Positions 42,358 through 56,031 are shown, numbered from the stretch's first letter. The stretch is DNA of 64,000 bases from Chromobacterium piscinae (GCF_021129175.1 NZ_JAJOHV010000026.1:1-64000); one strand, 5' to 3'. Program-made: numbers and translations. Notes: generated by a model not told the origin, from the letters alone.

Positions 42358-43956
42358 ATGCCCATCCTCGAATCCAAGCTGTCGCCGCGCGCCGCTGACT
42401 TCGTCGCCAACGCCGACAAGATGCGCGCGCTGGTGGACGATCTGAAACAGAAAGTCGCCCAGGCGGCCTTGGGCGGCGGCGAGAAAGCCCGCGCCAAGCA
42501 CACCGCGCGCGGCAAGCTGCTGCCGCGCGAGCGCATCGACCTGCTGCTGGACCCGGGCGCGCCGTTCCTGGAACTGTCCCAGCTGGCCGCCTACGGCATG
42601 TATGGCGACGACGCGCCTGGCGCGGGGATGATCGCCGGCATCGGCCGCATTTCGGGCATCGACTGCCTGATCATCGCCAACGACGCCACCGTCAAGGGCG
42701 GCACCTATTACCCGATGACGGTGAAAAAACATTTGCGCGCGCAGGAAATCGCCCGCGACAACCACCTGCCCTGCGTCTACCTGGTGGATTCCGGCGGCGC
42801 CTTCCTGCCGCTGCAGGACGAGGTGTTCCCGGACAAGGAGCACTTCGGCCGCATCTTCTACAACCAAGCCAATCTGTCCGCCGCCGGCATCCCGCAGATC
42901 GCCGTGGTGATGGGCAGCTGCACCGCCGGCGGCGCCTATGTGCCGGCGATGAGCGACGAAACCGTCATCGTCAAGGAACAAGGCACCATCTTCCTCGGCG
43001 GCCCGCCGCTGGTGCGCGCGGCCACCGGCGAGGTGGTCAGCGCCGAAGAATTGGGCGGCGGCGATGTACACACAAAAATCTCCGGCGTCGCCGACCACTT
43101 GGCCCAGAACGATGCCCACGCGCTGTCCATCGCCCGCCGCATCGTGTCGGACCTGAACTGGAAAAAACAGGGTGAACTGGACCGCGCCGAGCCCAAGCCG
43201 CCGCGCTACGCCGCAGAAGAAATCTACGGCGTGATCCCGGCCGATCCGAAAAAACCGTTCGACGTGCGCGAGATCATCGCCCGGCTGGTAGACGATTCCG
43301 ACTTCGACGAGTTCAAGCAGAACTACGGCACCACGCTGGTGACGGGCTTCGCCCGTTTGAATGGCTACCGCGTCGGCATCCTCGCCAACAACGGCATTCT
43401 GTTCTCCGAGTCGGCGCTGAAAGGCGCGCACTTCGTCGAGCTATGCTGCCAACGCGGCATTCCGCTGATCTTCCTGCAGAACATCACCGGCTTCATGGTA
43501 GGCAAGAAATACGAAAACGGCGGCATCGCCAAGGACGGAGCCAAGCTGGTGACGGCGGTGGCTTGCGCCAAGGTGCCCAAGTTCACCGTGCTGATAGGCG
43601 GCAGCTTCGGCGCCGGCAACTACGGCATGTGCGGCCGCGCCTACTCGCCGCGCTTTTTGTGGATGTGGCCGAACAGCCGCATCTCGGTGATGGGCGGCGA
43701 ACAGGCCGCCGGCGTGCTGGCCCAGGTGAAGAAAGAACAACTGGGCGACGCCTTCACCCCAGAGCAAGAAGAAGCGCTGAAAGCCCCAGTGCGCCAGCAG
43801 TACGAAGAACAAGGCCACCCCTACTACGCCAGCGCCCGCTTGTGGGACGACGGCGTGATCGACCCGGCCCAAACCCGCGACGCGCTGGCGCTGGCGCTGG
43901 AGGCCGCGCTGTCGGCCCCGGTCGAAGCCACGCGCTTCGGCGTGTTCCGGATGTAA
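42358..43956 (+). CDS. liuB: Methylcrotonoyl-CoA carboxylase, carboxyltransferase (beta) subunit
   Basis: Transfers CO2 from carboxybiotin to 3-methylcrotonyl-CoA, giving 3-methylglutaconyl-CoA (EC 6.4.1.4, with liuD). 532 residues with two crotonase-fold carboxyltransferase halves. The N half has [18 protein letters not shown] and [16 protein letters not shown]; the C half has [27 protein letters not shown], cut into known motif pieces, and [16 protein letters not shown]. The Gly-rich oxyanion loops are intact. The start ATG is two bases after the upstream ORF. Biotin is carried by the subunit encoded two genes downstream. Confidence 0.96.
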   Translation: MPILESKLSPRAADFVANADKMRALVDDLKQKVAQAALGGGEKARAKHTARGKLLPRERIDLLLDPGAPFLELSQLAAYGMYGDDAPGAGMIAGIGRISGIDCLIIANDATVKGGTYYPMTVKKHLRAQEIARDNHLPCVYLVDSGGAFLPLQDEVFPDKEHFGRIFYNQANLSAAGIPQIAVVMGSCTAGGAYVPAMSDETVIVKEQGTIFLGGPPLVRAATGEVVSAEELGGGDVHTKISGVADHLAQNDAHALSIARRIVSDLNWKKQGELDRAEPKPPRYAAEEIYGVIPADPKKPFDVREIIARLVDDSDFDEFKQNYGTTLVTGFARLNGYRVGILANNGILFSESALKGAHFVELCCQRGIPLIFLQNITGFMVGKKYENGGIAKDGAKLVTAVACAKVPKFTVLIGGSFGAGNYGMCGRAYSPRFLWMWPNSRISVMGGEQAAGVLAQVKKEQLGDAFTPEQEEALKAPVRQQYEEQGHPYYASARLWDDGVIDPAQTRDALALALEAALSAPVEATRFGVFRM

Positions 43957-43966
43957 GGAGCGGATG

Positions 43967-44755
43967 ATGAGCTACACCACGCTGCAAATCGAACAGAACG
44001 GCAAGGTGGCCACCGTCTGGCTGAACCGGCCGGAGCTGCACAACGCGCTGAACGAGGTGCTGATCGCCGAGCTGACCGAGGCGATGCGCCAGCTGAACCG
44101 CAAGCAGGACGTGCGCGTCATCGTTCTGGCCGGCCGCGGCAAAAGCTTCTGCGCCGGCGCGGACCTGGACTGGATGCGCCGCGCCGCCGGCTACAGCGAA
44201 GCTGAAAACCTGGCCGACGCGCAAAAACTGGCGGCGATGCTGAAGAGCGTCTACCGCAGCGCCAAGCCGGTGATCGCCCGCATCCACGGCGCGGCGATGG
44301 CCGGCGGCACCGGCCTGGCGGCGGTCTGCGACATCGCCATCGCCACCGACGCCGCCAAGTTCGCGCTGACCGAGGTGCGGCTGGGCCTGATTCCGGCCAC
44401 CATCGGCCCCTATGTCGCCGACGCCATCGGCCCGCGCCAGGCGCGGCGCTACTTCCTGTCCGCCGAGCGCATCACCGCCGGCACCGCGCTGAAGCTGGGC
44501 CTGATCCACGAGCTGGTCAGCGAGGAGCTGCTGGACGAACGGGTGGCCGAGATCGCCGAGGAACTGGCCAAGGGCGCGCCCGGCGCGCTGCGCGAGGCCA
44601 AGCTGCTGCTGGCCGAACTGCGCGAAGGCTCGCCCTGGGACGACCAGTTGCTGGAGCGCACCGCCGGCCGCATCGCCTCCATCCGCGCCGGCGACGAGGC
44701 GCGCGAAGGACTGGCGTCGTTCTTCGAGAAACGGGCGCCGCAATGGCAGGAATGA
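43967..44755 (+). CDS. liuC: Methylglutaconyl-CoA hydratase
   Basis: Hydrates 3-methylglutaconyl-CoA to HMG-CoA (EC 4.2.1.18). A 262-residue crotonase-family protein; oxyanion-hole elements are GKSFCAGADLDWM and HGAAMAGGTGLAAVCDIAIA, and the catalytic region is FALTEVRLGLIPATIGPYV. There are two adjacent ATGs at 43964 and 43967; the second has TAAGGAG at six bases and is preferred. Position between liuB and liuD fixes the substrate; by sequence alone enoyl-CoA hydratase would be the call. Confidence 0.94.
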   Translation: MSYTTLQIEQNGKVATVWLNRPELHNALNEVLIAELTEAMRQLNRKQDVRVIVLAGRGKSFCAGADLDWMRRAAGYSEAENLADAQKLAAMLKSVYRSAKPVIARIHGAAMAGGTGLAAVCDIAIATDAAKFALTEVRLGLIPATIGPYVADAIGPRQARRYFLSAERITAGTALKLGLIHELVSEELLDERVAEIAEELAKGAPGALREAKLLLAELREGSPWDDQLLERTAGRIASIRAGDEAREGLASFFEKRAPQWQE

Positions 44756-44832
44756 GATGAACAGACGGCAGCTTCGCCGCCCGGTCATCCGCAACAAGAC
44801 AACGCCCAACTGGCAGACCATGAAAGATTGCC

Positions 44833-46788
<1,956 letters not shown>

Positions 46789-46822
46789 CGAAGTCATTTA
46801 ACTAACCACCAAAGGCAAGGAC

Positions 46823-47305
46823 ATGCACATCGCCCTGGAGAACATCCAGCAACTGCGCCAGCGCGGCGAGCACGAAGCCGCGCGCAGCCAGGCGCTGGAG
46901 CTGTTGCGGCACCAGCCCCAGCATGCCGACCTGCATTACCTCGCCGCCTGCATCCACGACAGCCTGGGCCTGGAAGAGGAAGCCATCCCCCATTACCAGC
47001 AGGCGCTGGAGCTGGGGCTGAGCGGCGATACCGCGGCCGACGCCTGGCTGGGCCTGGGCAGCAGCCATCGCGCGCTGGGCCGCTTCGACCAAGCCGAAGC
47101 CGCGCTGCGGGAAGGCTTGCGGCTGTTCCCGGAACACCACGCGCTGCGCGCCTTCCTGGCGATGGCGCTGTACAACAGCGGCCAGCACAAGGAAGCCACG
47201 CAAAGCCTGCTGACGCTATTGGCCGACGGCAGCGCCGACCACGGCATCCGCGCCTACCGCCGCGCCATCCGCTTCTACGCGGAAGACCTTGACCGCACCT
47301 GGTAA
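46823..47305 (+). CDS. Tetratricopeptide-repeat protein
   Basis: A 160-residue soluble helical protein with about four TPR units, seen as ARSQALELLRHQPQHADLHYLAACI, EEEAIPHYQQALELG, AWLGLGSSHRALGRFDQAEAALREGLRLFP (in consecutive pieces) and ALYNSGQHKEA. TPRs are protein-interaction scaffolds. No signal peptide. It lies 34 bp after liuD and about 10 bp before an effector-binding-domain gene, within the liu operon. It is not a known part of leucine degradation; it may help carboxylase assembly or be unrelated. Confidence 0.85.
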   Translation: MHIALENIQQLRQRGEHEAARSQALELLRHQPQHADLHYLAACIHDSLGLEEEAIPHYQQALELGLSGDTAADAWLGLGSSHRALGRFDQAEAALREGLRLFPEHHALRAFLAMALYNSGQHKEATQSLLTLLADGSADHGIRAYRRAIRFYAEDLDRTW

Positions 47306-47315
47306 CGAGACCGAC

Positions 47316-47825
47316 ATGGACCCCGTCATCATCAATCATCCCGGCCTGTCCCTGGCCGGCTACAGCATCGCCACCCAGTTGGAGAATGGCGACAACCTGC
47401 GCCAGATCCCCGCCTTCTGGGACGATTACGCCAAGCGGCTGCGCCAGCCGCTGCTGGACGCGCTGGGCAGGCCCCACGCGCCGGAATACGGCGTCACCTG
47501 CGACTTCAATCCGCAAACCGGCGGCTTCCGCTACCTGATCGCGATGGAATGTCCGGCGGACGGCGCGCCGCCGCCGGACAGCGAACGCCGCAGCGTGAGG
47601 CCCGCCAAGTACGCGGTGTTCACCACGCCGCCGGCGGCCGACCCGGCCAGCTTCGGCGACGCCATCGTCGCCACCTGGCAGCACATCTACCAGACCTGGC
47701 TGCCCGCATCCGCCAAGTGGGAACATGCGCCAGGCGAATCCTTCGAACGCTATGACGGGCGCTGCGCGCCCGGCCAGGACAGCCTGCAGATGGACATCTA
47801 CATTCCCATCCAGCCCAAGCGCTGA
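47316..47825 (+). CDS. GyrI-like/AraC effector-binding domain protein
   Basis: A 169-residue stand-alone small-molecule-binding domain of the GyrI-like/SOUL-like superfamily. Markers: HPGLSLAGYSIATQLENGDN, IPAFWDDYAKR, YGVTCDFNPQTGGFRYLIAMECP, AKYAVFTTPP, WQHIYQTWLPAS, ESFERYDGR and the terminal DIYIPIQPKR. No DNA-binding domain is attached. ATG 47316 was chosen over a TTG at 47289. Such domains bind hydrophobic ligands in AraC- and MerR-type activators, and stand-alone members can hydrolyse or sequester toxic compounds. Situated in the liu operon before liuE; role unknown. Confidence 0.85.
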   Translation: MDPVIINHPGLSLAGYSIATQLENGDNLRQIPAFWDDYAKRLRQPLLDALGRPHAPEYGVTCDFNPQTGGFRYLIAMECPADGAPPPDSERRSVRPAKYAVFTTPPAADPASFGDAIVATWQHIYQTWLPASAKWEHAPGESFERYDGRCAPGQDSLQMDIYIPIQPKR

Positions 47826-47834
47826 AGGAAAGCC

Positions 47835-48728
47835 ATGCAAAGCGTCAAGCTAGTGGAAGTGGGCCCGCGCGACGGGCTGCAGAACGAGAAACAGCCGCTG
47901 AGCGCCGAAATCAAGCTGGAACTGATCCGCCGCCTGGCCGAAACCGGCCTGTCCGCGATCGAGGCCGGCGCCTTCGTCTCGCCCAAATGGGTGCCTCAGA
48001 TGGCCGGCAGCGCCGAGGTGCTGGCCGCGCTGGACGCGTCCGGCCCCATCGCCTACCCGGTGCTGGTGCCCAACGACAAGGGGCTGGACGCGGCGCTGGC
48101 GGCAGGCGCGCGCGAGATCGCCGTGTTCGGCGCCGCCAGCGAGAGCTTCAGCCAGAAAAACATCAACGCCAGCATCGCCGAAAGCCTGCAACGCTTCGAA
48201 AGCGTGGCCCGCCGCGCGTTGGACGCTGGCGTCAGGGTGCGCGGCTACGTGTCCTGCGTGGTCGGCTGTCCGTACGAGGGACGGATCGCGCCGCAAAAAG
48301 TGGCCGAGGTGTCCCGGGCGCTGGCCGACCTGGGCTGCTACGAGATCTCGCTGGGCGACACCATAGGCGTGGGCACCCCGGCCTCGGTGCGCGAGATGCT
48401 GGACGCCGTGCTGGACGCGGTGCCGGCCAAGCAGCTGGCCGGCCATTTCCACGACACCTACGGCATGGCTGTCGCCAACATCCGAGCGGCGCTGGACATC
48501 GGCCTGCGCGTGTTCGACGCCTCGGTGGCGGGATTGGGCGGCTGCCCGTACGCGCGCGGCGCGTCCGGCAACGTCGCCACAGAAGACGTGGCCTACCTGC
48601 TGGCGGGCGAGGGCTACCACACCGGCATCGATCTCACTAAACTGGTGGACGTCGCCTGGTTCATCGCCGACGCGCTGGGCAAGCCCCCCGCCTCCAAACT
48701 GGCGCACGCGCTCGGCCGCCAGGGCTGA
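47835..48728 (+). CDS. liuE: Hydroxymethylglutaryl-CoA lyase
   Basis: Cleaves HMG-CoA into acetyl-CoA and acetoacetate (EC 4.1.3.4), the last step of leucine breakdown. 297 residues, a DRE-TIM-family barrel starting VKLVEVGPRDGLQNEK. Metal ligands include the Asp of PRDG and the histidines of HFHDTYGM. The signature loop GLGGCPYARGASGN holds catalytic Cys237. AAGGAA precedes ATG 47835, nine bases after the previous stop. It is immediately upstream of the acetoacetyl-CoA synthetase that recycles its product. Confidence 0.96.
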   Translation: MQSVKLVEVGPRDGLQNEKQPLSAEIKLELIRRLAETGLSAIEAGAFVSPKWVPQMAGSAEVLAALDASGPIAYPVLVPNDKGLDAALAAGAREIAVFGAASESFSQKNINASIAESLQRFESVARRALDAGVRVRGYVSCVVGCPYEGRIAPQKVAEVSRALADLGCYEISLGDTIGVGTPASVREMLDAVLDAVPAKQLAGHFHDTYGMAVANIRAALDIGLRVFDASVAGLGGCPYARGASGNVATEDVAYLLAGEGYHTGIDLTKLVDVAWFIADALGKPPASKLAHALGRQG

Positions 48729-48792
48729 AACCATACCGGCGGGTCCGCTCCCCCAAAGCAAAAGAAACAGGCGGGCCGCCACAGGAGAAACC

Positions 48793-50754
<1,962 letters not shown>

Positions 50755-50780
50755 ACTCCCACCCCGCGCGCGATTCAGCA

Positions 50781-50809
50781 AACGAGGGCCGCCGCCCTCG
50801 TTTTTTTTT
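50781..50809 (+). terminator. Rho-independent terminator of the liu operon
   Basis: Stem CGAGGGC/GCCCTCG (extended by AA/TT) with loop CGCC and nine T. It begins 27 bp after the last stop codon of the operon. Confidence 0.92.
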
Positions 50810-51051
50810 GGCCGATCCATCCGCAACGGCCCAGCCAAAATCCATCCAACGCGACGGCTTCATTCCAAAATCCGCCAAATGCGCCAGGCGGAGGCAATAT
50901 CGGGATGTTTTCAAGCGCTGGAAGCCTGGAACTGAATTATTATGAATAGAAGGCTAAAGCGCTTGCCTGGCAGCGATGGATTCCGCGAATGCAGGCGGAA
51001 TGCGCCGATCGCGCGAGCAAAACGAAGCGCAACGATTCACGGAGCGGAAAA

Positions 51052-51900
51052 ATGTTGAGCCGGCACCAGCAAGGCTGGGGTGTTGAACAATGGGCGGCCT
51101 ACCTGAAAGACAAGGACATTCCCGTTTTATCGGCGACGCGGGATATTTTCCAGTCGCTGAAATCCCAGGGGAAAGAGGCGCCTGAATTTTCGCCGCGAGA
51201 ACTGGTGGAAATGGTTCACGACGATCCCTATCTGGCCGTCAAATTGCTGATAGAGGCCGAGCGGCACCGCTCCAGGCGGCTTGGCAAGGAAACCACCACC
51301 CAATTGGCCACCATCCTCCAGCTAGGCAGCGATGAATTATATTCGTTGATTTCCAGAAGCCCGGTCGTGAATGTGGATCATCCCGGCTGGAAAGCGGCGG
51401 TTTCCACCGCCGTCATGGCGTCCAGCATCGCGCGGGCGTGGTCGAATTTCCGTGCAGACACCTCGCCCGAGGAAATCTCCCTAGCCACGCTGCTTTCCGA
51501 AACTGGTGATTTGCTGCTTTGGCATTTCGCGCCGGAATTGCCGACCGCGGCCATCGCGGAATTCGAATCCGGACGCGCCAACCGAACCGGCTTGGCCCAA
51601 TTGAACACCGCCGGATTCACCTTCCGGCAATTGACGCTGGCGCTGGCCGACATCTGGCAATTGCCGCAGATGATCAGCCAGCTGATCCGGGGCGTCGACC
51701 GGCCGCGCACCCATATCGCGCAAATAGCCATCGACTGCGCCCGCCACCTGACCCAGGATCCGGATAACCCGGCCCTGCCTTTCGACATCGACAATATCTC
51801 CCAGTACATACCAGGCGTCGCCAAGGAAAAACTGATCTCGGTCCTGCCGCTTTCCGATGAGCAGAAGACTCATATTCTCGCTGGCCAGCAAGGAGCATGA
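51052..51900 (+). CDS. HDOD-domain protein
   Basis: A 282-residue cytoplasmic protein dominated by an HDOD domain, a relative of HD phosphohydrolases without the metal site. It starts IPVLSATRDIFQSLKSQG and has FSPRELVEMVHDDPYLAVKLL, ATLLSETGDLLLWHFAP and LALADIWQLPQMISQLI. HDOD proteins act in signalling to c-di-GMP, chemotaxis or secretion systems; no GGDEF or EAL domain is attached. Start ATG 51052 has GGAG seven bases upstream; the frame is open to 50989 but without a Shine-Dalgarno. It stands alone, with about 240 bp of leader after the liu terminator. Confidence 0.85.
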   Translation: MLSRHQQGWGVEQWAAYLKDKDIPVLSATRDIFQSLKSQGKEAPEFSPRELVEMVHDDPYLAVKLLIEAERHRSRRLGKETTTQLATILQLGSDELYSLISRSPVVNVDHPGWKAAVSTAVMASSIARAWSNFRADTSPEEISLATLLSETGDLLLWHFAPELPTAAIAEFESGRANRTGLAQLNTAGFTFRQLTLALADIWQLPQMISQLIRGVDRPRTHIAQIAIDCARHLTQDPDNPALPFDIDNISQYIPGVAKEKLISVLPLSDEQKTHILAGQQGA

Positions 51901-51992
51901 AAAGCCGGCGGCAATGCGCTGCCCAATACATGGCACCGCAAGCCCCTCAGCGCGCGCCGACCCGTCAATTAATCCCCGCCCTATTTTCCGGT

Positions 51993-52961
51993 TTAATCCG
52001 GCAGACAACCCAAGCCCTTCAGCGTCGCCTCCACCGCCTCGTCCAGCGGCGTCACCCGCTCCCGCCCCAGCGCCCCCAACAGCTTGCCGTTGTCCATTCG
52101 CACCGGCTTGCGCCACAGGTAACGCATTTCCATCACTTCCCGCAGCGTGGCGTTGAACGGCGCGATCAGCTGGATCAGCCACCAGGGAAAGGCATCCACC
52201 TTGGCGTTGACGCCGTGCTTTTGCAGCGCGCGGCGGATGGCCTGCGCTATCTGGGTGCCGTCCGCGTCCCAATAGCCGCCCAGATGGAAAGTGGCAAACG
52301 GCTCCAGAGATTCGCGCCGCGCCAAGAGCTCTACGATATTGCTCGCCACGTCCGGCAGGTATGACCACTGGTGGCCGATGCCGGGCATGGCCGGATTCTG
52401 GATGCGGCGGGTGGTCTTGCCGGGCTGGATCAGGCCTTGCGAGAACCAGTTGTTGCCGGCCTTGGGGCCGAAAAAGTCGCCGGCGCGCACGATCAGCACC
52501 CTGCCGCCACCGGCCGCATAAGCGCGCAGGCGGGCCTCCATCTCCACCCGGATGGCGCCCTTGCGCGTCAGCGGGCGTTGCGGCGAGTCTTCCCTGAGAA
52601 TGGGGAAGGCATCTGGCCCGTAGTTGTACACCGTGCCCGGCAGCACAACAGTAGCGCCCTCGCTTTTCGCCGCGGCGATGGTGCTGTCCAGCATCGGCAG
52701 CACCAGCTCGGCCCAGCGCTTATAGCCGGGAGGGTTCACCGCATGGACGATCACCGCGCAGCCCTCGGCCGCCTTCGCCACATCGTCCGGCCGCATCGCG
52801 TCGCCCCGGATCCAGGCGATGCCATCGCGCGTCTGGACCGGCTGCTCCAGGCTGCGCACCAGGCCGCGCACTTCCCACCCCGCGTCGCGCAACTGGCGGG
52901 CCAGCTCCCCGCCGATGCCGCCTGCCGCTCCCACCACCAGCGCCGTTTGTCGAGTCGTCAT
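51993..52961 (-). CDS. NAD(P)-dependent epimerase/dehydratase-like oxidoreductase
   Basis: A 322-residue short-chain/atypical SDR protein. The N-terminal Rossmann motif is VVGAAGGIGGELARQL (GxxGxxG), followed by VIVHAVNPPGY and a Tyr-containing stretch TVYNYGPDAFPI in place of the classical YxxxK. It is related to NmrA-like/sugar epimerase-like proteins; the C-terminal half sets specificity and is not diagnostic. AAGGAG lies eight bases before the ATG at 52959-52961. It is divergent from a LysR regulator (97-bp gap), so it is probably induced by an effector of that regulator. Substrate unknown. Confidence 0.85.
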   Translation of the reverse strand: MTTRQTALVVGAAGGIGGELARQLRDAGWEVRGLVRSLEQPVQTRDGIAWIRGDAMRPDDVAKAAEGCAVIVHAVNPPGYKRWAELVLPMLDSTIAAAKSEGATVVLPGTVYNYGPDAFPILREDSPQRPLTRKGAIRVEMEARLRAYAAGGGRVLIVRAGDFFGPKAGNNWFSQGLIQPGKTTRRIQNPAMPGIGHQWSYLPDVASNIVELLARRESLEPFATFHLGGYWDADGTQIAQAIRRALQKHGVNAKVDAFPWWLIQLIAPFNATLREVMEMRYLWRKPVRMDNGKLLGALGRERVTPLDEAVEATLKGLGCLPD

Positions 52962-53058
52962 GATCTTGCTCCTTGGTTTGTATTTGGTGGAGTCATCTTA
53001 TGGCGGCGCGGATCAATACGGAATTGACTAAAACAGCATACATTCCATACATTTACGT

Positions 53059-53973
53059 ATGGATACCACGATAGACTGGCAGCTGTACCGCTCCTTCCTC
53101 GCCGTGCTGCGGGAAGGATCGCTATCCGCGGCGGCGCGCGCGCTGGGCCAGGCCCAGCCCACCCTCGGCCGTCATATCGACGCGCTGGAGGCCGCGCTGG
53201 GCATCCCGCTGTTCACCCGCTCCCAGGGCGGGCTGCTGCCGACGGACGCGGCTCGGGCGCTGCGCCCGCATGCGGAGGCGATGGCCAGCCACGCGGCCGC
53301 GCTGGAGCGCATGGCCTCCAGTCAGGGGGATGCGCCGCGCGGCGTGGTGAGGATCACCTCCAGCGAGGTGGTGGGCGTGGAGGTGCTGCCGCCGATGCTG
53401 GCCGAGCTGCGCCGCAGCCATCCGGCGGTCACGATAGAACTAGCGCTGAGCAACCGCGCGCAGGACCTGCTGCAACGAGAGGCGGACATCGCCGTGCGCA
53501 TGCTGGCGCCGCTACAGGCGCAGTTGATCGCCCGCCAGGTGGGCGTCATCGAGATTGGCTTGTTCGCCGCGCCAGCGTATCTGGCCGAGCATGGCGAGCC
53601 CGCTTCCGTGGATGATCTGAACAAGCACAGCCTGATTGGTTTCGACCAACCCAGCGCCTTCCAGCGGGAGGCCGCCAAGCGGATGCCCGGCATGGCGCGG
53701 GAAGGATTCGCCTTGCGCAGCGACAGCGACCTGGCCCAGCTGGCGCTGTTGCGGGCCGGCGCCGGCCTCGGCTTCTGCCAGTTGCCTCTGGCGCGGCGCG
53801 ACGGGTTGCGGCGCATTCTGCCCGAGCATTACGCGCTGCGCCTGGACACCTGGATCACCATGCATGAGGACCTGCGCCACAATCGCGCCTGCAAGGCCGT
53901 ATTCGACGCGCTGGTGGAGGGCATGCAGCGCTACGCCGGCCATCGCCCGCCTGATCGGCCAAAATCCGAATAG
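53059..53973 (+). CDS. LysR-family regulator
   Basis: A 304-residue LysR-type regulator. HTH GSLSAAARALGQAQPTLGRHIDALEAALG (around residues 20-47) and a C-terminal effector domain with ITSSEVVGVEVLPPMLAELR. No good Shine-Dalgarno precedes ATG 53059, so it may start on a leaderless or weakly translated mRNA. Divergent from an NAD-dependent oxidoreductase gene, its probable target. The shared 97-bp region is AT-rich (CATACATTCCATACATTTACG), without a clean palindrome that I can find. Confidence 0.9.
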   Translation: MDTTIDWQLYRSFLAVLREGSLSAAARALGQAQPTLGRHIDALEAALGIPLFTRSQGGLLPTDAARALRPHAEAMASHAAALERMASSQGDAPRGVVRITSSEVVGVEVLPPMLAELRRSHPAVTIELALSNRAQDLLQREADIAVRMLAPLQAQLIARQVGVIEIGLFAAPAYLAEHGEPASVDDLNKHSLIGFDQPSAFQREAAKRMPGMAREGFALRSDSDLAQLALLRAGAGLGFCQLPLARRDGLRRILPEHYALRLDTWITMHEDLRHNRACKAVFDALVEGMQRYAGHRPPDRPKSE

Positions 53974-53991
53974 CGCCCAGCCTCCATGAAA

Positions 53992-54024
53992 AAAGCCGCC
54001 CCGGCATGCGTCCGGAGCGGCTTT
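53992..54024. terminator. Bidirectional terminator
   Basis: Stem AAAGCCGC/GCGGCTTT extended inward by CCGG/CCGG after one mismatch, loop CATGCGT, with A/T tracts on both sides. It lies between the convergent LysR and GT39 genes and would serve both. Confidence 0.8.
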
Positions 54025-54041
54025 CATTTCAATGGCAGCGC

Positions 54042-55700
54042 TTATTTGGGCGATTTCGGCGGCGGCAGGCGCTGCAGCAGCGCGAAGGTCATGTTCTGCT
54101 CGCGTGGGCGATTCCCCGTCCACAACACCTGCCAGCCAGGCTCGGCCACGCCCTCCTCGCTGCTGCGCACCACCAGCCAGTAGTCGCACGGCGGCGTCTC
54201 CCCGGCGGGGAAGGACAACAGATCGATGCCGGCGTAGTAGCGCCAGCTGATCATGGCCAGGCTGTTGCGGTTTTCCGTGGCGATGCAGGTGGCGGTGGCC
54301 GGCAGCTTGCGCAGCATGCTGTCCACCACCGGCCGGTAACTCTTGGCGGCGTCGAACCAGGGCAGCCACAAGGTCATCCCCAGGCCCCACAGCAGCGTCA
54401 GGCCGGCCGCCCAGTTGGTGATCGCCTGGCGGCCCCGCAGGTGCGGTCGGGTCAGCGCCCACAGCCACACCAGGGTGGCGATCAAGCCGCCGGCCGCCTG
54501 CAGCCAGGACACGTGCGGATGGTAAAAGGGGCTGAAATACTGCGCGCGCCCGGCCAGGCCCTCCGGCCAGCCATAGTTCATCGCCGCCCAGCCCAGCCAC
54601 ACCAGCAGGCCGAACAGGCCGAAGGTCATCAGCGCGAACCAGTTGAGGAAGGCGGCGGCGCCGCGGCGCAGATTGTCCAGCTCCACCGCGGCCAGCACGG
54701 CCAGCGGCAGCAGCAGCGGCATCGCGTCGGTGATGCTGGCGCGATCGGACAGCGTCAGCAGCACCGCGATCATCAGCGTGAACAGCAGCGGCAGTTGCAG
54801 CTTGGGTGACTGCAGCTGACGGTTGCGGTACAGCGTCCACATCGCCAGCGGCCACGCGGGGAACGCGAACCACAAGACGTTCAGGCTGTAATAGCCGAAG
54901 TCATGGAACAGCCTGACATGGCGGAAACCGCTGGAGCCGCCCAGCGCGTAATTGCCCCACCACTCGGCGTACACCGCCGGGTACAGACGCTGCAGCAACA
55001 TCGGCCACACCAAGATGGCGGGCAGGGCCAGCAGCAATCCCAGCAGCAGCGTGATCGCGTAATTCTTGCGTCTCCAGCCGCTGAAGGCCGGCAGCATCAC
55101 CGCCACCAGCCAGATCAGCAACAAGTCCGCCAGGCTGCCGCCCAGAAAGGTCATCACGCTGGCAGCGCCCAACAGCGCGCCGGCGAGGCCTGGCGAACGC
55201 AGGGTCAGCGACAGCGCGTAAAACGCGGCGGTAAGGCCGGCGAAACTAGCGACGATGGGGGTCAGCTGATGGCCTGACTCAACCAGGCCGATGCAGCCTA
55301 TCAGGATCATCACCACGCTGCGGCCGTGGCGGCGGCCTATCAGGTCGCGGCCCGCCATGCCGGCCAGCAGCAGCGACAGCGACATCAGCAGCGGCGTCGC
55401 CAGCCGGGCGGCGTCGTGCGCGGGCAGCAGCCAGGGCGAGAACAGCTTGATGCAGCCGGCGACCAGCCAGTAATACAAGGGAGGATTGTCTAGATAGGGC
55501 GCGCCATTGAGCATGGGCAGCAGCCAGTTGCCGCTGTCCAGCATGCCTTGCGCGATAGCCAGCACGAAGGGTTCGTCCGGCTTCCAGGGATCGTGTCCGA
55601 GGATGCCGGGCCACAGCCAGATGAAACACAGCAGCAGCAGCACCCAGGGTTTTTCAGTCGGCTTGGCCAGCGTGCTGGCCTGAGCGGAATAAGTCAGCAT
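54042..55700 (-). CDS. Glycosyltransferase family 39-like membrane protein
   Basis: A 552-residue inner-membrane protein with about 12 helices, of the PMT/ArnT-like GT-C superfamily. The N-terminal periplasmic loop contains GHDPWKPDEPFVLAIAQGM; the Asp-Glu pair (DEP) is the typical catalytic acidic site of GT39/ArnT enzymes. YLDNPPLYYWLVA matches the following conserved loop. These enzymes move a sugar from a polyprenyl-phosphate donor to lipid A, protein or another acceptor; acceptor unknown here. No polyprenyl-glycosyltransferase or ArnT-pathway gene is adjacent. Start ATG at 55698-55700. Confidence 0.87.
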   Translation of the reverse strand: MLTYSAQASTLAKPTEKPWVLLLLCFIWLWPGILGHDPWKPDEPFVLAIAQGMLDSGNWLLPMLNGAPYLDNPPLYYWLVAGCIKLFSPWLLPAHDAARLATPLLMSLSLLLAGMAGRDLIGRRHGRSVVMILIGCIGLVESGHQLTPIVASFAGLTAAFYALSLTLRSPGLAGALLGAASVMTFLGGSLADLLLIWLVAVMLPAFSGWRRKNYAITLLLGLLLALPAILVWPMLLQRLYPAVYAEWWGNYALGGSSGFRHVRLFHDFGYYSLNVLWFAFPAWPLAMWTLYRNRQLQSPKLQLPLLFTLMIAVLLTLSDRASITDAMPLLLPLAVLAAVELDNLRRGAAAFLNWFALMTFGLFGLLVWLGWAAMNYGWPEGLAGRAQYFSPFYHPHVSWLQAAGGLIATLVWLWALTRPHLRGRQAITNWAAGLTLLWGLGMTLWLPWFDAAKSYRPVVDSMLRKLPATATCIATENRNSLAMISWRYYAGIDLLSFPAGETPPCDYWLVVRSSEEGVAEPGWQVLWTGNRPREQNMTFALLQRLPPPKSPK

Positions 55701-55763
55701 CCCGTTGCCACCTTGTTGTTCCTAAGGATCTGATGATTATCCCACGCATGCGGCGCAGGCATG

Positions 55764-55791
55764 AAAAAAGGCAGCCGCAGGCTGCCTTTTT
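55764..55791 (-). terminator. Rho-independent terminator of rpmE
   Basis: Stem GGCAGCC/GGCTGCC with loop GCA, flanked by A6 on one side and T5 on the other. It lies 25 bp after the rpmE stop on the minus strand. Confidence 0.88.
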
Positions 55792-55815
55792 CGAAGTCCA
55801 GATACGGCAACGCGC

Positions 55816-56031
55816 TTAGCGCTTGAAGAAGCCGCCGAATTTCTGGTTGAACTTGTCCACGCGACCAGCGGTGTCCACGATCTTCTGCTTGCCGGTGTAG
55901 AACGGGTGGCAGTTGGAGCACACTTCGATCGAGAAAGCGTCTTTGCCCATGGTGGACTTGGTCACGAACTGGCTGCCGCAGGAGCAGGTAACGGACAGTT
56001 CTTTGTAGTTCGGGTGAATATCGGTTTTCAT
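55816..56031 (-). CDS. rpmE: 50S ribosomal protein L31
   Basis: A 71-residue ribosomal protein of the zinc-binding (C+) L31 type. It starts MKTDIHPNY; the four zinc cysteines are in TCSCGS (Cys16, Cys18) and [14 protein letters not shown] (Cys37, Cys40), and it ends in KFGGFFKR. L31 bridges the two subunits of the ribosome, and C+ forms store zinc. The frame is open to 56118, but the ATG at 56029-56031 begins the family consensus. Monocistronic, with its own terminator. Confidence 0.97.
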   Translation of the reverse strand: MKTDIHPNYKELSVTCSCGSQFVTKSTMGKDAFSIEVCSNCHPFYTGKQKIVDTAGRVDKFNQKFGGFFKR